From Nitrospirota bacterium (lineage in GTDB: Bacteria; Nitrospirota; Nitrospiria; Nitrospirales; UBA8639): a DNA stretch of 18,558 nucleotides. Below, one piece after another: positions 7,699 to 15,905 of the stretch (its first letter is position 1; each line of letters opens with the position of its first letter). Location: assembly GCA_003233615.1 (NCBI GenBank), contig QIMB01000333.1, positions 1 to 18,558 of the forward strand. Direction: 5' to 3'. Below the pieces are notes generated by a model that had not been told where the DNA came from, made no database searches, and saw nothing but the letters and a program-made list of their open reading frames with translations. A program made the translations under genes and the position numbers.

Positions 7699-8619
7699 AT
7701 GGCTGCTAAGGCTAAGCCCAAGTCAAAGGCCAAGCCCCAACCTAAGTCCAAGAAGAAGGTGCCGACGAAATCCAAGATTGTGTCAAAAAAACTCGTCAAA
7801 GCGAAAAAAATAGTGTCCACGAAGGCCAATCCCAAACCGAAGAAGGCTAGGGTTGTTGCCAAATCTACACCGAAATCCAAGGGAGCGACGAAAGCTTCCG
7901 TACGGAAAAAAACTACACCTAAAAAGGCAGTGAAAGGGAAAGCGAAGACATTGACCAACGCAACGAAGACGACCAAATCAACGACGAGTGCCAAAAAGAC
8001 GAAGCCGGTCTCTAAAAAATCAACAACAATCAATAAAATGAAGACTCCTAAAGCTACGCGTTCACCCATGGAAATAACGACGGGAGGGAGTGGACATTCG
8101 AAAGTTGTGAAGGCTGTGATAACCCCCATGGCAGCAAAGGCCGTGGCAAAGACTAAAAAGTCGGTGGGTCAGGTGACAACAATCGAGGTTTTTTCCAAGA
8201 AACCTGTTGGCGGGAAAGCCAAGAAAAAAGATGCATCCAAGGCGGGAAGCATGGATTCGCCCGTTCAGAAAATTTCTCCAGACAAAGCAGCACCCACTTC
8301 CTCTCAGGCTGGTGAACCAACAAAATCTGTGTTGCCTGATGACATTGATGCCGAATTGGATATTGAAATAGAGCGTGATGGAGATATCACTCTCGAGTCT
8401 TTAACCTCTGATCTGAATGATGATTCTGATGATTTGAAAGTGGATGATCTCGATGATGATTTCGCGGATGATGATTTCGCGGAAGATTTGGCCGACGAGT
8501 CCGATGAGGATTTGGACTTAACTGAAGACTTAGCTGAAGAGTTGGACCCCGGAAAGTTTATCAGAGAGACCGAGGGGAATGGCGTCGTTGATGAAGATGA
8601 ACCCCCGCGGTCGTGGTAA
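7699..8619 (+). CDS. Charge-segregated histone-H1-like protein with acidic tail
   Basis: The 306-residue product is almost wholly low complexity. Residues 1 to about 195 are Lys/Ala/Thr/Pro-rich, with KPKSKAKPQPKSKKK and KKPVGGKAKKKD segments like histone H1 or bacterial H1-like proteins. From about residue 213 it switches to a strongly acidic part (DDIDAELDIEIERDGD, DDDFADDDFAEDLADE), ending LAEELDPGKFIRETEG. No folded domain or catalytic motif is visible. AGGAGGA at 7686-7692 gives a clear ribosome site for the ATG. A basic tail suggests DNA or RNA binding; the acidic part may balance it by self-interaction, or the protein may form condensates. Function is inferred, not known. The long opposite-strand ORF here is a shadow. 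Confidence 0.85.
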   Translation: MAAKAKPKSKAKPQPKSKKKVPTKSKIVSKKLVKAKKIVSTKANPKPKKARVVAKSTPKSKGATKASVRKKTTPKKAVKGKAKTLTNATKTTKSTTSAKKTKPVSKKSTTINKMKTPKATRSPMEITTGGSGHSKVVKAVITPMAAKAVAKTKKSVGQVTTIEVFSKKPVGGKAKKKDASKAGSMDSPVQKISPDKAAPTSSQAGEPTKSVLPDDIDAELDIEIERDGDITLESLTSDLNDDSDDLKVDDLDDDFADDDFAEDLADESDEDLDLTEDLAEELDPGKFIRETEGNGVVDEDEPPRSW

Positions 8620-8636
8620 GAATATTTAATTGATCA

Positions 8637-8677
8637 AGAGCCTCTGTTGAAACCGCTCATGGTTTTGACCCGGCTCT
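8637..8677 (+). terminator. Nested stem-loop after the histone-like gene (weak)
   Basis: AGAGCC (8637-8642) pairs with GGCTCT (8672-8677), and an inner GAAACC/GGTTTT stem lies within. It begins 17 nt past the stop codon. There is no following T-run, so termination is uncertain. Confidence 0.3.
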
Positions 8678-8788
8678 CTGTGATGCCAACATACATCGCT
8701 GAGGCTGTTCTTGTCTGGTGAGGGGCGTTCCTGCTACAAAGAGAGCAGACGCTGTACGTTCTTGTGCCACTGAATAGAAGGAGATTGC

Positions 8789-9586
8789 ATGTCGGAAGAA
8801 TACGGGTTGCCGCGCATTGGAGACCATGCGCCAGACTTTTCGGCTGTGACCACGCAACACACTGAATTTAATTTTAGTGTGTGGCAAGAGCAGGATTGGG
8901 TTGTGTTGTTTTCACATCCCGCAGACTTTACGCCGGTGTGTACGACGGAATTGATCGCGTTTGCCCGTCTACACGAACTTTTTACTCAGCAGAAGGTAAA
9001 GCTCCTCGGACTCAGCGTTGAGAGCATTCATGCGCATTTGGCGTGGGTACGCAATATTCAAGAAAAGATGAATGTGGAGATTACTTTTCCAATAATTGCG
9101 GATTCTGATATGAAGATCGCGAAGCGCTATGGAATGATCCATCCCAATGCGAGTTCTACGGCTACCGTGCGTGCGGTGTTTATCATTGATCCTAAGCGTA
9201 TCATTCGAGCCTTGGTCTATTATCCTTTGAATGCTGGACGAAATGTCGACGAAATTCTTCGGTTGGTCACGGCATTGCAAACAACGCAACGCTTTGCCTG
9301 TGCGACGCCAGCGAATTGGCAAGAAGGGGATAAGGTGGTCGTTCCTCCACCCAAAACCCTTCAAGAGGTGGAACAGAACCTGGCCACGCCCGAATATGAC
9401 CACCAGGATTTTTATCTTGCCTTCAAGGATATTTCCAAACCTCCGGAAGCAATCATTCCTGCGCCAGCTGAACCCGATGCCCCAAAAACATCTGAAGAGG
9501 AGACGCCCAAGTCCTCTGAGGTATCTGCAGCAAAGCCTGTTGAAGGAAACGGGGCTCCCTCGGTGGAAGCGGCCCCTCCTGCATAA
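8789..9586 (+). CDS. 1-Cys (Prx6-type) peroxiredoxin with disordered C-terminal extension
   Basis: Thiol peroxidase that reduces hydrogen peroxide and organic peroxides. The peroxidatic site PxxxTxxC is seen as P44, T48 and C51 in HPADFTPVCTTE. The supporting Arg is R128 in TVRAVFIID, and NW/GD residues follow in TPANWQEGDKVVVPPP. C171 (RFACATPANW) is a possible partner cysteine. The core of about 215 residues matches the Prx6 class in length and order. After it comes a tail of about 50 residues rich in Pro, Glu, Ala and Ser that the family normally lacks. AAGGAG at 8778-8783 supports the ATG. It lies downstream of the histone-like gene, in a separate unit by spacing. Confidence 0.93.
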   Translation: MSEEYGLPRIGDHAPDFSAVTTQHTEFNFSVWQEQDWVVLFSHPADFTPVCTTELIAFARLHELFTQQKVKLLGLSVESIHAHLAWVRNIQEKMNVEITFPIIADSDMKIAKRYGMIHPNASSTATVRAVFIIDPKRIIRALVYYPLNAGRNVDEILRLVTALQTTQRFACATPANWQEGDKVVVPPPKTLQEVEQNLATPEYDHQDFYLAFKDISKPPEAIIPAPAEPDAPKTSEEETPKSSEVSAAKPVEGNGAPSVEAAPPA

Positions 9587-9641
9587 GTGTGATGCTTTTT
9601 CTATGTGCGCCTCATGCCTGACCTGAGTTCCTCGACTTCGT

Positions 9642-9663
9642 AAGCCTTATTTGCCGGAGGCTT
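9642..9663 (+). terminator. Short hairpin after the peroxiredoxin gene (weak)
   Basis: AAGCCT (9642-9647) pairs with AGGCTT (9658-9663) around a 10-nt loop, 56 nt past the stop codon. No T-tract follows, so it is only a possible transcript-end structure. Confidence 0.3.
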
Positions 9664-9724
9664 GCTCTCACTTTCCTCTCGTCCATTTTTTCTATCCTGC
9701 TTGTCTTGATCGGTTGATCACTAA

Positions 9725-10855
9725 ATGGAAATTGGATGCGGTATGGTGAACGAACACAGAGACCCATGCAAATTTCTTCTCGTGCTCTGTGTGCTGCTGT
9801 TCATCCTGATTAGTGGTGTAGCTTCCAACGCTTGGGCATGCCGTGTTCTTGAGCCACCTGCGCATGCAGTCGATACTCTATGGGTTCATCTTGAGGGCCT
9901 CTGTTTTTCTGCGGATCAACGTGAATGGGCTATCAAGGGGGCTGATGTCCTTGAAGCGTTGAAAGACGGGAAGAATCTTGATCTTCAGGGGGTACTCGTG
10001 GTCGACGATGTGTTGTTGGATCAATTGCCATTACAGTCTATTGCTGACAAACCTCATATTCCTGCCCACATTACAGCGCGGTTTCACCAAGAAAAACGAG
10101 ATTCGGTTCGGGTCATTGCTGGGGCAATCACCATTCGTGATAGTCAATTTGAAAAAGTCTTTGCAACGAACTTAGTCAATGATCCGCTCGTCATTTTAGG
10201 AGAGGTCTTAGTGACTGGGACGACATTTTTAGAGTCGGTGGACTTTTCGAAAATAATCTTTGCCAAGTCATTCGTGTTTTCGAACGTGAATGTGGAACAT
10301 GAGGGATTTTTTATCGGGGCGCAATTTGAAGAAGCCGTAGATTTTTCTCATACCAATTTTGGAACCCATTCTCGGTTTCATAAGGCGGTGTTTCGAGCGC
10401 CAGTGACGTTTGCCGAGGTCGCGTTTCAAGGAGTGGCGGAATTTTTAGAAGTCGAATTTCAGCAAACCGCCAATTTTTCCAATGCGACATTTGACAGTGG
10501 AACGGGGTTTTCCGGATCAGTGTTTCATGGTCCCGTAGATTTTTCCGGTGTGACGGTCAAGAGAGAGATCTATTTTCGATTTAGCGAGTTTACACAGCAG
10601 GTCTCTTTCCGACAGGCGCACTTTCAAAGTGTAGTCGATTTTTCCAACTCCAGATTTCTTGGAGATCATGATTTTTCAGAGGCAGAGTTTGCCGTCCAAC
10701 CTGAATTTGCGGCGAGTAATATTTCTGTCGATGTGCCAATTGCCGGGCGGAGGCTCAATCAACAAACGCTATGGCTTCTCTTTGGTGCGTTGGTCATTTT
10801 GGTAGGTTTGTACCTGTGGATATCGAAGAGGTATGCACGTGGCATTTCAGAGTAA
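9725..10855 (+). CDS. Exported, membrane-anchored pentapeptide-like repeat protein
   Basis: The 376-residue product begins with a hydrophobic export segment (FLLVLCVLLFILISGVAS) followed by NAWAC, where signal peptidase could cut after AWA. The body from about residue 135 to 325 has a strong 20-residue period of F-centred pentapeptides, such as AVDFSHTNF, RFHKAVF, PVTFAEVAF, AEFLEVEF, ANFSNATF and PVDFSGV. This is the Phe-rich variant (Pentapeptide_3 type), which folds as a four-sided beta-helix. A C-terminal membrane helix (LLFGALVILVGLYLWI) is followed by the basic KRYARG anchor. A second ATG at 9743 (MVNEHRDP) could be the true start; neither has a clear ribosome site. The role is unknown; by topology the helix would face the periplasm. 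Confidence 0.85.
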   Translation: MEIGCGMVNEHRDPCKFLLVLCVLLFILISGVASNAWACRVLEPPAHAVDTLWVHLEGLCFSADQREWAIKGADVLEALKDGKNLDLQGVLVVDDVLLDQLPLQSIADKPHIPAHITARFHQEKRDSVRVIAGAITIRDSQFEKVFATNLVNDPLVILGEVLVTGTTFLESVDFSKIIFAKSFVFSNVNVEHEGFFIGAQFEEAVDFSHTNFGTHSRFHKAVFRAPVTFAEVAFQGVAEFLEVEFQQTANFSNATFDSGTGFSGSVFHGPVDFSGVTVKREIYFRFSEFTQQVSFRQAHFQSVVDFSNSRFLGDHDFSEAEFAVQPEFAASNISVDVPIAGRRLNQQTLWLLFGALVILVGLYLWISKRYARGISE

Positions 10856-10877
10856 ACCACTATATTTTGATAGGGTA

Positions 10878-10906
10878 TTGCAGCTTCCCACAAAACATGG
10901 TATACA
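10878..10906 (+). promoter_or_regulatory. Sigma-70-type promoter of scpA
   Basis: TTGCAG (10878-10883), a 17-bp spacer and TATACA (10901-10906) precede the scpA start by 44 bp. A second possible -10, TATACT, lies at 10912-10917. This is consistent with scpA and scpB being transcribed from here. Confidence 0.6.
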
Positions 10907-10950
10907 AGATTTATACTCCCCTGTCGTAGTTTTTGCAGAAAGGCTTGTGA

Positions 10951-11778
10951 TTGGATTCTGCTCCTTCCCTTGATTTCCTCGATGTTTCAGATTGCGATGA
11001 TGATCAGGCGTACGAAGTAAAGCTTGAGGCTTTTACCGGGCCCATGGATCTCCTGCTTCATCTGATTCGAAAACAAAAGATCAATATCTACGATATTCCG
11101 ATTGCGCTGATTGCCCGCCAGTATTTGGAATATCTCTCGTTCATGAAGACGTTGAATCTGTCCTTAGCCGGAGAATTTCTGGTGATGGCCTCAACCCTCC
11201 TGTATATGAAATCTCGCACATTGTTACCGAAAGAGGTGACGCTTGATCCTGAGGATGAAGAGGTGGTTGATCCGCGGAGCGAATTGGTTCGCCAGCTTAT
11301 CGAGTATGAACGTTTTAAGGACGCAGCGGGGAGCTTAGTGGCTCGAGAGCGTCTCTGGCAGGATTCATTTACTCGTGAACCACTTCCAGTGCCGAAGCCG
11401 TCTGAGGAAGAAGAAGATGTCTTGACGGAAGATTTACAAATATTTGATTTGCTGAGTGCGCTTCAGGGCGTGCTTGATCGAGCCCCGTCCGATACGTATG
11501 TCGAAGTCTCAAGAGAAAATTGGACGGTTGAAGAACGTATTCAAGTGGTGATGGAACGATTGGAAACGGAAGCCACCATCCCATTTGAGGAATTGTTTGA
11601 ACACGAATGGTCTCGTCCGTTAATTATTGCGACTTTTTTAGGATTATTGGAACTTGTGCGTATGAATTTGGTTCGATTATTTCAGGTGGAATGGTTTGGT
11701 CCGATTCATGTGACCCGGCGATTTGTGCCTGCTGATGAAGCCGACGCTACTGGTTCTATTGTGCCAGAAGGTTTGTAG
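10951..11778 (+). CDS. scpA: Segregation and condensation protein A (kleisin)
   Basis: ScpA is the kleisin that bridges the heads of the SMC ring and, with ScpB, compacts and helps segregate the chromosome. The N-terminal signature is plain: YEVKLEAFTGPMDLLLHLI at about residues 21-39, then KINIYDIPIALIARQYLEYL. The C-terminal winged-helix part shows FEELFEHEWSRPLIIATFLGLLELVRMN. The length, 275 residues, is normal for the family. The start is a TTG at 10951; no ATG lies before the conserved N-terminus, so TTG is the best choice. scpB follows 60 nt later, the usual arrangement. No smc gene is in the window. Confidence 0.93.
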   Translation: MDSAPSLDFLDVSDCDDDQAYEVKLEAFTGPMDLLLHLIRKQKINIYDIPIALIARQYLEYLSFMKTLNLSLAGEFLVMASTLLYMKSRTLLPKEVTLDPEDEEVVDPRSELVRQLIEYERFKDAAGSLVARERLWQDSFTREPLPVPKPSEEEEDVLTEDLQIFDLLSALQGVLDRAPSDTYVEVSRENWTVEERIQVVMERLETEATIPFEELFEHEWSRPLIIATFLGLLELVRMNLVRLFQVEWFGPIHVTRRFVPADEADATGSIVPEGL

Positions 11779-11838
11779 AAATGAGGGTCTATCGTGTCCT
11801 GGGGTGAACCCGCTGAGTCCACAGAGGGAGGAATGATG

Positions 11839-12594
11839 ATGACACATGCAGAAACGAACGGACATGTCTGCTCAGAGGTCGTCGACGTGGAATTGTCTCA
11901 CAGCCAAGATTCCCTTGAAGTTGGCGTGAATGGGGACGGCGTCGACGTGTCTGCACGGGCGGATGAAGCTAGTCAAGACACTTCTTGGGATTTGGAAGAT
12001 ATCAAAGCCACATTTGAAGCGTTGCTGTTTGTTTCCCATGATCCGCTTACGATGGAGAAACTAGGGTCTGTGCTTGAGGGGGTTCCCAAATCGACCCTGA
12101 AAACAACGATGCACATGCTTCAAGCAGAATATGATCAGGTTGGGCGAGGTTTGCACATAACAGAAGTGGCGGGTGGGTTTGTGATGGCGACTCGACCGGA
12201 ACAGTGCGACGCCATTAAGCGCCTGTCTAAAGCCAAAACCTCAACGAAACTTTCGCGCTCGGCCTTAGAGTCGTTAGCCATTGTCGGTTATAAGCAACCG
12301 ATTACTCGCGGGGAGATCGAAAAGATTCGAGGTGTGGAAACATCCGGTGTGTTGCGTACCCTATTGGACCAAAAACTCATTCGAATCGTCGGGCGACAAG
12401 ACGTTCCAGGGCGGCCTATGTTATATGGAACCGGCAAACAATTTTTGCAGCGTTTCGGGCTTCGAGATCTTCGAGATCTTCCACCGTTAAAAGAACTGAA
12501 AGAGTTAGGTGCCTCTGAATCACTCTCATTAGAACTTCCCTTTGACGCAGAAAACAGTCAGAAAGAATCACGTGTCGCGGATCTTTCCGCGTAA
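11839..12594 (+). CDS. scpB: Segregation and condensation protein B
   Basis: ScpB binds the kleisin ScpA as a dimer of tandem winged-helix domains. The core runs from DIKATFEALLFVSHDPLTM through ALESLAIVGYKQPITRGEIE and IRGVETSGVLRTLL to GRPMLYGTGKQFLQRFGL, all strongly conserved in ScpB. The start at 11839, third of three consecutive ATGs, is preferred because GGGAGG (11826-11831) then sits 7 nt away. A longer GTG start at 11794 is less likely. An N-terminal extension of about 50 acidic residues precedes the first helix, longer than usual. A small tandem repeat of TTCGAGATC near 12463-12480 encodes RDLRDL before the C-terminus. Confidence 0.93.
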   Translation: MTHAETNGHVCSEVVDVELSHSQDSLEVGVNGDGVDVSARADEASQDTSWDLEDIKATFEALLFVSHDPLTMEKLGSVLEGVPKSTLKTTMHMLQAEYDQVGRGLHITEVAGGFVMATRPEQCDAIKRLSKAKTSTKLSRSALESLAIVGYKQPITRGEIEKIRGVETSGVLRTLLDQKLIRIVGRQDVPGRPMLYGTGKQFLQRFGLRDLRDLPPLKELKELGASESLSLELPFDAENSQKESRVADLSA

Positions 12595-12712
12595 CCGCTA
12601 GGTGCCATCTTTTCTTTCAGTTTGTTGCTCACCTCACTTTTCTTATACAATTGTGCTATGTCTACAACACGTAATGAAGCTTTAGGGGGTGGTGAGGAAT
12701 GAGAGAAGGACA

Positions 12713-12994
12713 ATGGTAAAAGTATTCATGTTTGGGCATGCGTTGAGGGAAGCAGTGGAAGATCCTGAAGTGGAAATTTCTTTAGAGCAATCGGTTTCTC
12801 TTCGCCAATTATTGGACGATCAACCAGATCACTTTCAAGTGATTATGCCCTTTCTGGAGTCGCATCAACTCATGTTTACCATTAATCAAAAGATTTCAAC
12901 TTTGGATGCTGCCGTGAAGGATGGAGACATCGTCAAAATCACCCATCAAGGTGATGATTCGTCTGCGGATGGAGCCAGGTGGCATAATCCTTAG
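12713..12994 (+). CDS. MoaD/ThiS-like ubiquitin-fold protein lacking C-terminal Gly-Gly
   Basis: The 93-residue product begins MVKVFMFGHALREAVEDPEVEI and contains VSLRQLLDD, then INQKISTLDAAVKDGDIVKI. This is the beta-grasp layout of MoaD/ThiS, with the final strand's DGD(I/V)V motif. Sulfur carriers end in Gly-Gly for adenylation, but here about 14 extra residues follow (THQGDDSSADGARWHNP) with no Gly-Gly end. It therefore cannot work as a classical carrier unless processed. The ATG at 12713 follows GAGAAGGA; the longer in-frame GTG start at 12689 has no better signal. Its role is unknown. Confidence 0.75.
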   Translation: MVKVFMFGHALREAVEDPEVEISLEQSVSLRQLLDDQPDHFQVIMPFLESHQLMFTINQKISTLDAAVKDGDIVKITHQGDDSSADGARWHNP

Positions 12995-13170
12995 CGGAAT
13001 AGAATGACTATCCCTATTCTTTGTCCTGACAATTGAGAAGCAAATCAAATGGACTGCAACTGAAGAATCCTTCGTTCAAGATTAATGGGTTGGATTGTTC
13101 TGTTTTCAAGAATTTGTTTATTCCCCCCGCTATCCAAAGCTCTCCCTCACTCATCACACAAGGCACTCTA

Positions 13171-14520
13171 TTGAAACGCTGCCACGGTCTGGCCCTCATA
13201 TTTTTTGTTTGTTGTGAGATAGTTCTTCCCTTACATGTATGGGCTCAAGCATTTTCGGACACAGGGATTTTCTCTTTTACGGGTAGCCACAATCCCCTGC
13301 GCCGACCGATTTTCCGAGAATTTCTTCCTGGGGAAGGTTTGAAAGTTGGTCGGGTTCAGCTCCACCCGTTTTTAGGAGTGGCTGAAATATTTACAGACAA
13401 TGCATTCAGGACTAATACTCAAAGACAATTTGATGTGCTTACGACGGTAGCCCCTGGCATTCAGGCGAACCTTCCCTTCGGGGGGCGGCATTCGTTTCTT
13501 CTTGATTACCGTGCTGCTCAATTTCTCTATGGAAAATTTACTCAAAATAATGTTTTTGCTCAACATGGTGTTGGACAAGTGCGCTTCAATTTTCCAGGTG
13601 GGCTCAGAATACGTTTTCAAGGAGGGCATATTGAGGGGTTCGACCCGAGAGGGTCAGATTTAGATATTCAGGACAACGATATTACTAAGTGGCGTGCAAC
13701 AAATTTTTTGGGTCAGGCTATTTTGAGCAGTTCGCGTGGTCGGATTCGGCTCCGCACACGCTATACGCGTCTGCATTTTAAAAACAACGGGCAAGACTCT
13801 CGGCGCGATAGGAGAAATGCCCGGATAGATTTAACAGGATTTCTTAATATGACTCAAACGACTTCCGCTTTATTAGGCGTAAGCATAAGCAATAATGATT
13901 TTGATGAAAATAAACAGCTCGATAGCTTTTCATATGGAGTGTTCACAGGAATTGAATTAGCACCAACTAGACAACTATCGGGAGAAGTGAGGGTAGGGTA
14001 CACGATTCTAAATTTCAAACGCGCTCCGATAGAGCAAGGACCTCAAATCCCTGATCCTCTCAATCCTGGAGAATTTATAGATGATCCTTCTGACGAAGGC
14101 ACTCAGTTACGAAGCGCAGGGTTAACCCTTGGAGGGAAACAGCAGAAACGTTTTATTTTACGTGGAAATATTATTTGGAGACCTACCACTCAACGCAGCA
14201 TCAATCTGAGGCTTTTTCGAACAATTCGACAGGCAGCCGTTTTTGACACCTCGACGTTTGTCCAAACAGGGGTTTCTCTACGAGGGAATCAGCAGTTTAC
14301 GAATCGTTTAGGATTGATCGGGGATTTTCTATACATAAATAGTAATTTTGAGGGAAGTAGACGTGATCATCGGTTTCGCTGGAGTGTCGGGCTAGCGTAT
14401 CGTACCGTCCAATGGCTCGGTTTCAGATTGATGTATTCTTTTGCGAAAAGAGCTTCAACTGAAAGTCAGTTTGAATTTTATAGTAATACAATAAGTGTTT
14501 CAGCCCAGGCTCTTTTTTAG
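13171..14520 (+). CDS. Outer-membrane beta-barrel protein of exopolysaccharide-locus type
   Basis: From the TTG at 13171 the protein starts with LKRCHGLALIFFV...LPLHVWAQAF, a clean signal peptide cut after VWA. AAGG lies just before this start. The same frame is open back to a TTG at 13033, but that would bury the signal peptide 46 residues in. The mature part of about 420 residues alternates polar and aromatic residues in strand pairs (RIRLRTRYTRLHF, FRWSVGLAYRTVQWLGFRLMYSF) and ends in Phe (VSAQALF), as outer-membrane barrels do. The opening GRVQLHPFLGVAEIFTDNAF resembles the BBP2/EpsL-like barrels next to polysaccharide export genes. The RfaH-like gene that follows supports such a role; the transport role itself is inferred. 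Confidence 0.8.
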   Translation: MKRCHGLALIFFVCCEIVLPLHVWAQAFSDTGIFSFTGSHNPLRRPIFREFLPGEGLKVGRVQLHPFLGVAEIFTDNAFRTNTQRQFDVLTTVAPGIQANLPFGGRHSFLLDYRAAQFLYGKFTQNNVFAQHGVGQVRFNFPGGLRIRFQGGHIEGFDPRGSDLDIQDNDITKWRATNFLGQAILSSSRGRIRLRTRYTRLHFKNNGQDSRRDRRNARIDLTGFLNMTQTTSALLGVSISNNDFDENKQLDSFSYGVFTGIELAPTRQLSGEVRVGYTILNFKRAPIEQGPQIPDPLNPGEFIDDPSDEGTQLRSAGLTLGGKQQKRFILRGNIIWRPTTQRSINLRLFRTIRQAAVFDTSTFVQTGVSLRGNQQFTNRLGLIGDFLYINSNFEGSRRDHRFRWSVGLAYRTVQWLGFRLMYSFAKRASTESQFEFYSNTISVSAQALF

Positions 14521-14559
14521 ATTAATGTGGGGCGTAAGTATATTATCTACTGTATTCTC

Positions 14560-15090
14560 CACTCGCGCATGTACCATGTTGAATTGGATGACGGCACACA
14601 GGACTCTCAATAATTCGTCATGAGCTGTTCAATTACTTGATGCTTGTTAGTGTCCCAAATTGTTTGCCAGTCCAGGTCTTTCCTCGTGTGCACACATGAG
14701 CGTGGGTGATACCTTTTCTATGTCGATCAACAGTAATCCAAATCTAGCAATAGCTGTTTGCCTCACATAGCTATTCAGAATTCGACGATCTTGGTGGAGG
14801 GGTGCTTGATCTGGGCGGTCTCTTTTTCAGGAGCGTGACTTCATATAAACTAAACGCGACGTGATTGAACTACAAGTTTCGTTAATCGATTCAAAGCCTA
14901 GGCTACCAAGGTACAGGCCTCCGCCACGCAGGGCTGGTTAGTCTTAGAAGTATCGGATGTATTGGAGCCATATAATAATATGGTAGTGGCTCTCCGTGTA
15001 CTTGTTGCACTTTCGATGTTTAATCGCCACCACATTATGACTCGGTTTGCACTTGAATCTTTGGGAAACTTCAACATTGCGACCTTCAGA
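14560..15090 (-). pseudogene. Heavily decayed copy of the IS1-like transposase
   Basis: Reading the minus strand, fragments align in order with the transposase at 16621-17439. QRFKCK (near 15063) matches QRYKCK. The DNA around GGCTTTGAATCGATTA matches GGCTTTCGGTCCATTG. IKHPSTKIVEF matches IKRPAAQIVEL. TTTGGATTACTGTTGATCG matches TTTGGATTGCTGTTGATCG. CAATTTGGGAC and CTCATGACGAATTATTG match CAATTGTGGGAC and GTCATGACGGACTATTG. Stops and frameshifts interrupt every frame. It is an old insertion of the same or a closely related family. I cannot define its ends. Confidence 0.8.
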
Positions 15091-15274
15091 AAAGAAAGAG
15101 GAGTGTACAGCGAAGATTGTTAAAAAGAACAAATTCAAGAATGCACTGCCACCTCTTGTATGCACAAGCACGTTCGTGCCTGTGATTAGTTTTCCTTTTT
15201 GTACTCATTCTATACTCACGAAGATCGTTTCTTTTATTTTTTGCTCATATTTTTTATCCTTCTAACCGATAAGC

Positions 15275-15327
15275 CCTTATCAGCAAAAGCCGTAAATCCA
15301 CTGATTTACGCTTAATGAATGATAAGG
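15275..15327 (+). promoter_or_regulatory. Two-tier stem-loop upstream of the RfaH-like gene
   Basis: The outer arms CCTTATCA (15275-15282) and TGATAAGG (15320-15327) pair perfectly. The inner arms CGTAAATC and GATTTACG (15291-15298, 15303-15310) pair perfectly around CACT, and the inner stem can extend with AAG/CTT past one bulged C. A further GATAAG at 15268-15273 could compete for CTTATC. The structure ends 77 bp before the RfaH-like ATG, so a leader or attenuator is possible. No T-run follows. Confidence 0.5.
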
Positions 15328-15404
15328 TAGATCAACAAGACTGATCTGATAAATTCATCTCTGATGTCATCTATATAGACATGGGAAAAAGATAAACCAA
15401 GAAA

Positions 15405-15905
15405 ATGAGCATAAATTGGTATCTCATTCAAACCAAAGCCAGGCAAGAATGTATGGCTGATATGAACTTGCAGCGCTTAGGGGTTGAGGTATTTAATCCG
15501 AGTTTTAGGTCTACTACAGCGCATAGATGCAAGAAGCAGATGGATAGAAAGTGTCCATTATTTCCGGGATACCTTTTTGTCAGAGTAGATATTTCAGCGG
15601 AATTTAGGAAAGTCACTTATGCTCATGGAGTTGTTGGAGTCGTGAAGTTTGGGGCTGTTCCAGCGGTAGTGGGCGAGGAAGTCATCCACTCAATTAAGGC
15701 AAGGTATGAAAATGGCTTAGTCGTTCTCCCGCCTCCTTCCTCTCTCAAGCCAGGACAAGTGGTCCATATTACTGAGGGTCCTCTCCGTGGCTTTGAAGCA
15801 ATTTTTGAGCAAGAGCTTAATGGATTGGAGCGTGTCGCACTCCTTTTGCGAGTGGTTGCATATCAAGGACGTATAGTAGTTAACCGAAGCTGCATTGCAG
15901 TGTAA
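15405..15905 (+). CDS. RfaH/NusG-paralogue transcription antiterminator
   Basis: The 166-residue product has an N-terminal NGN domain starting INWYLIQTKARQE and reaching CPLFPGYLFVRVD and GVVGVVKFGAVPAVV. A KOW domain follows (LKPGQVVHITEGPLRGFEAIF, about residues 115-135). The order and length match specialised NusG paralogues (RfaH, UpxY, LoaP). These bind RNA polymerase and let it read through long polysaccharide or secondary-metabolite operons. It is usually the first gene of such a locus. Here the next 1.8 kb is mobile DNA before a TPR gene, so the operon it served is displaced or lies beyond. The ribosome site is weak. It is not the housekeeping nusG: it lacks the usual secE-rplK neighbours. 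Confidence 0.9.
   Translation: MSINWYLIQTKARQECMADMNLQRLGVEVFNPSFRSTTAHRCKKQMDRKCPLFPGYLFVRVDISAEFRKVTYAHGVVGVVKFGAVPAVVGEEVIHSIKARYENGLVVLPPPSSLKPGQVVHITEGPLRGFEAIFEQELNGLERVALLLRVVAYQGRIVVNRSCIAV

Larger units (their letters stand above)
14521..15404. other. Long gap with decayed IS sequence and a stem-loop
   Basis: This 880-bp stretch has no intact gene. Most of it (about 14560-15090) is a fossil IS1-type transposase on the minus strand. The last part holds the stem-loop at 15275-15327 ahead of the RfaH-like gene. Short ORFs on either strand here lack start signals and family resemblance. Confidence 0.7.

Noticed and set aside
7545..8129. 194-codon minus-strand ORF
   Set aside because: It is the reverse shadow of the Lys-rich repeat gene at 7699-8619. 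Its Phe/Val/Leu-rich translation is the expected complement of Lys/Ala codons.
14944..15265. Two small ORFs (14944-15171 minus and 15047-15265 plus) as genes
   Set aside because: The minus one merely includes transposase fossil sequence, and the plus one overlaps it with no ribosome site or family resemblance.
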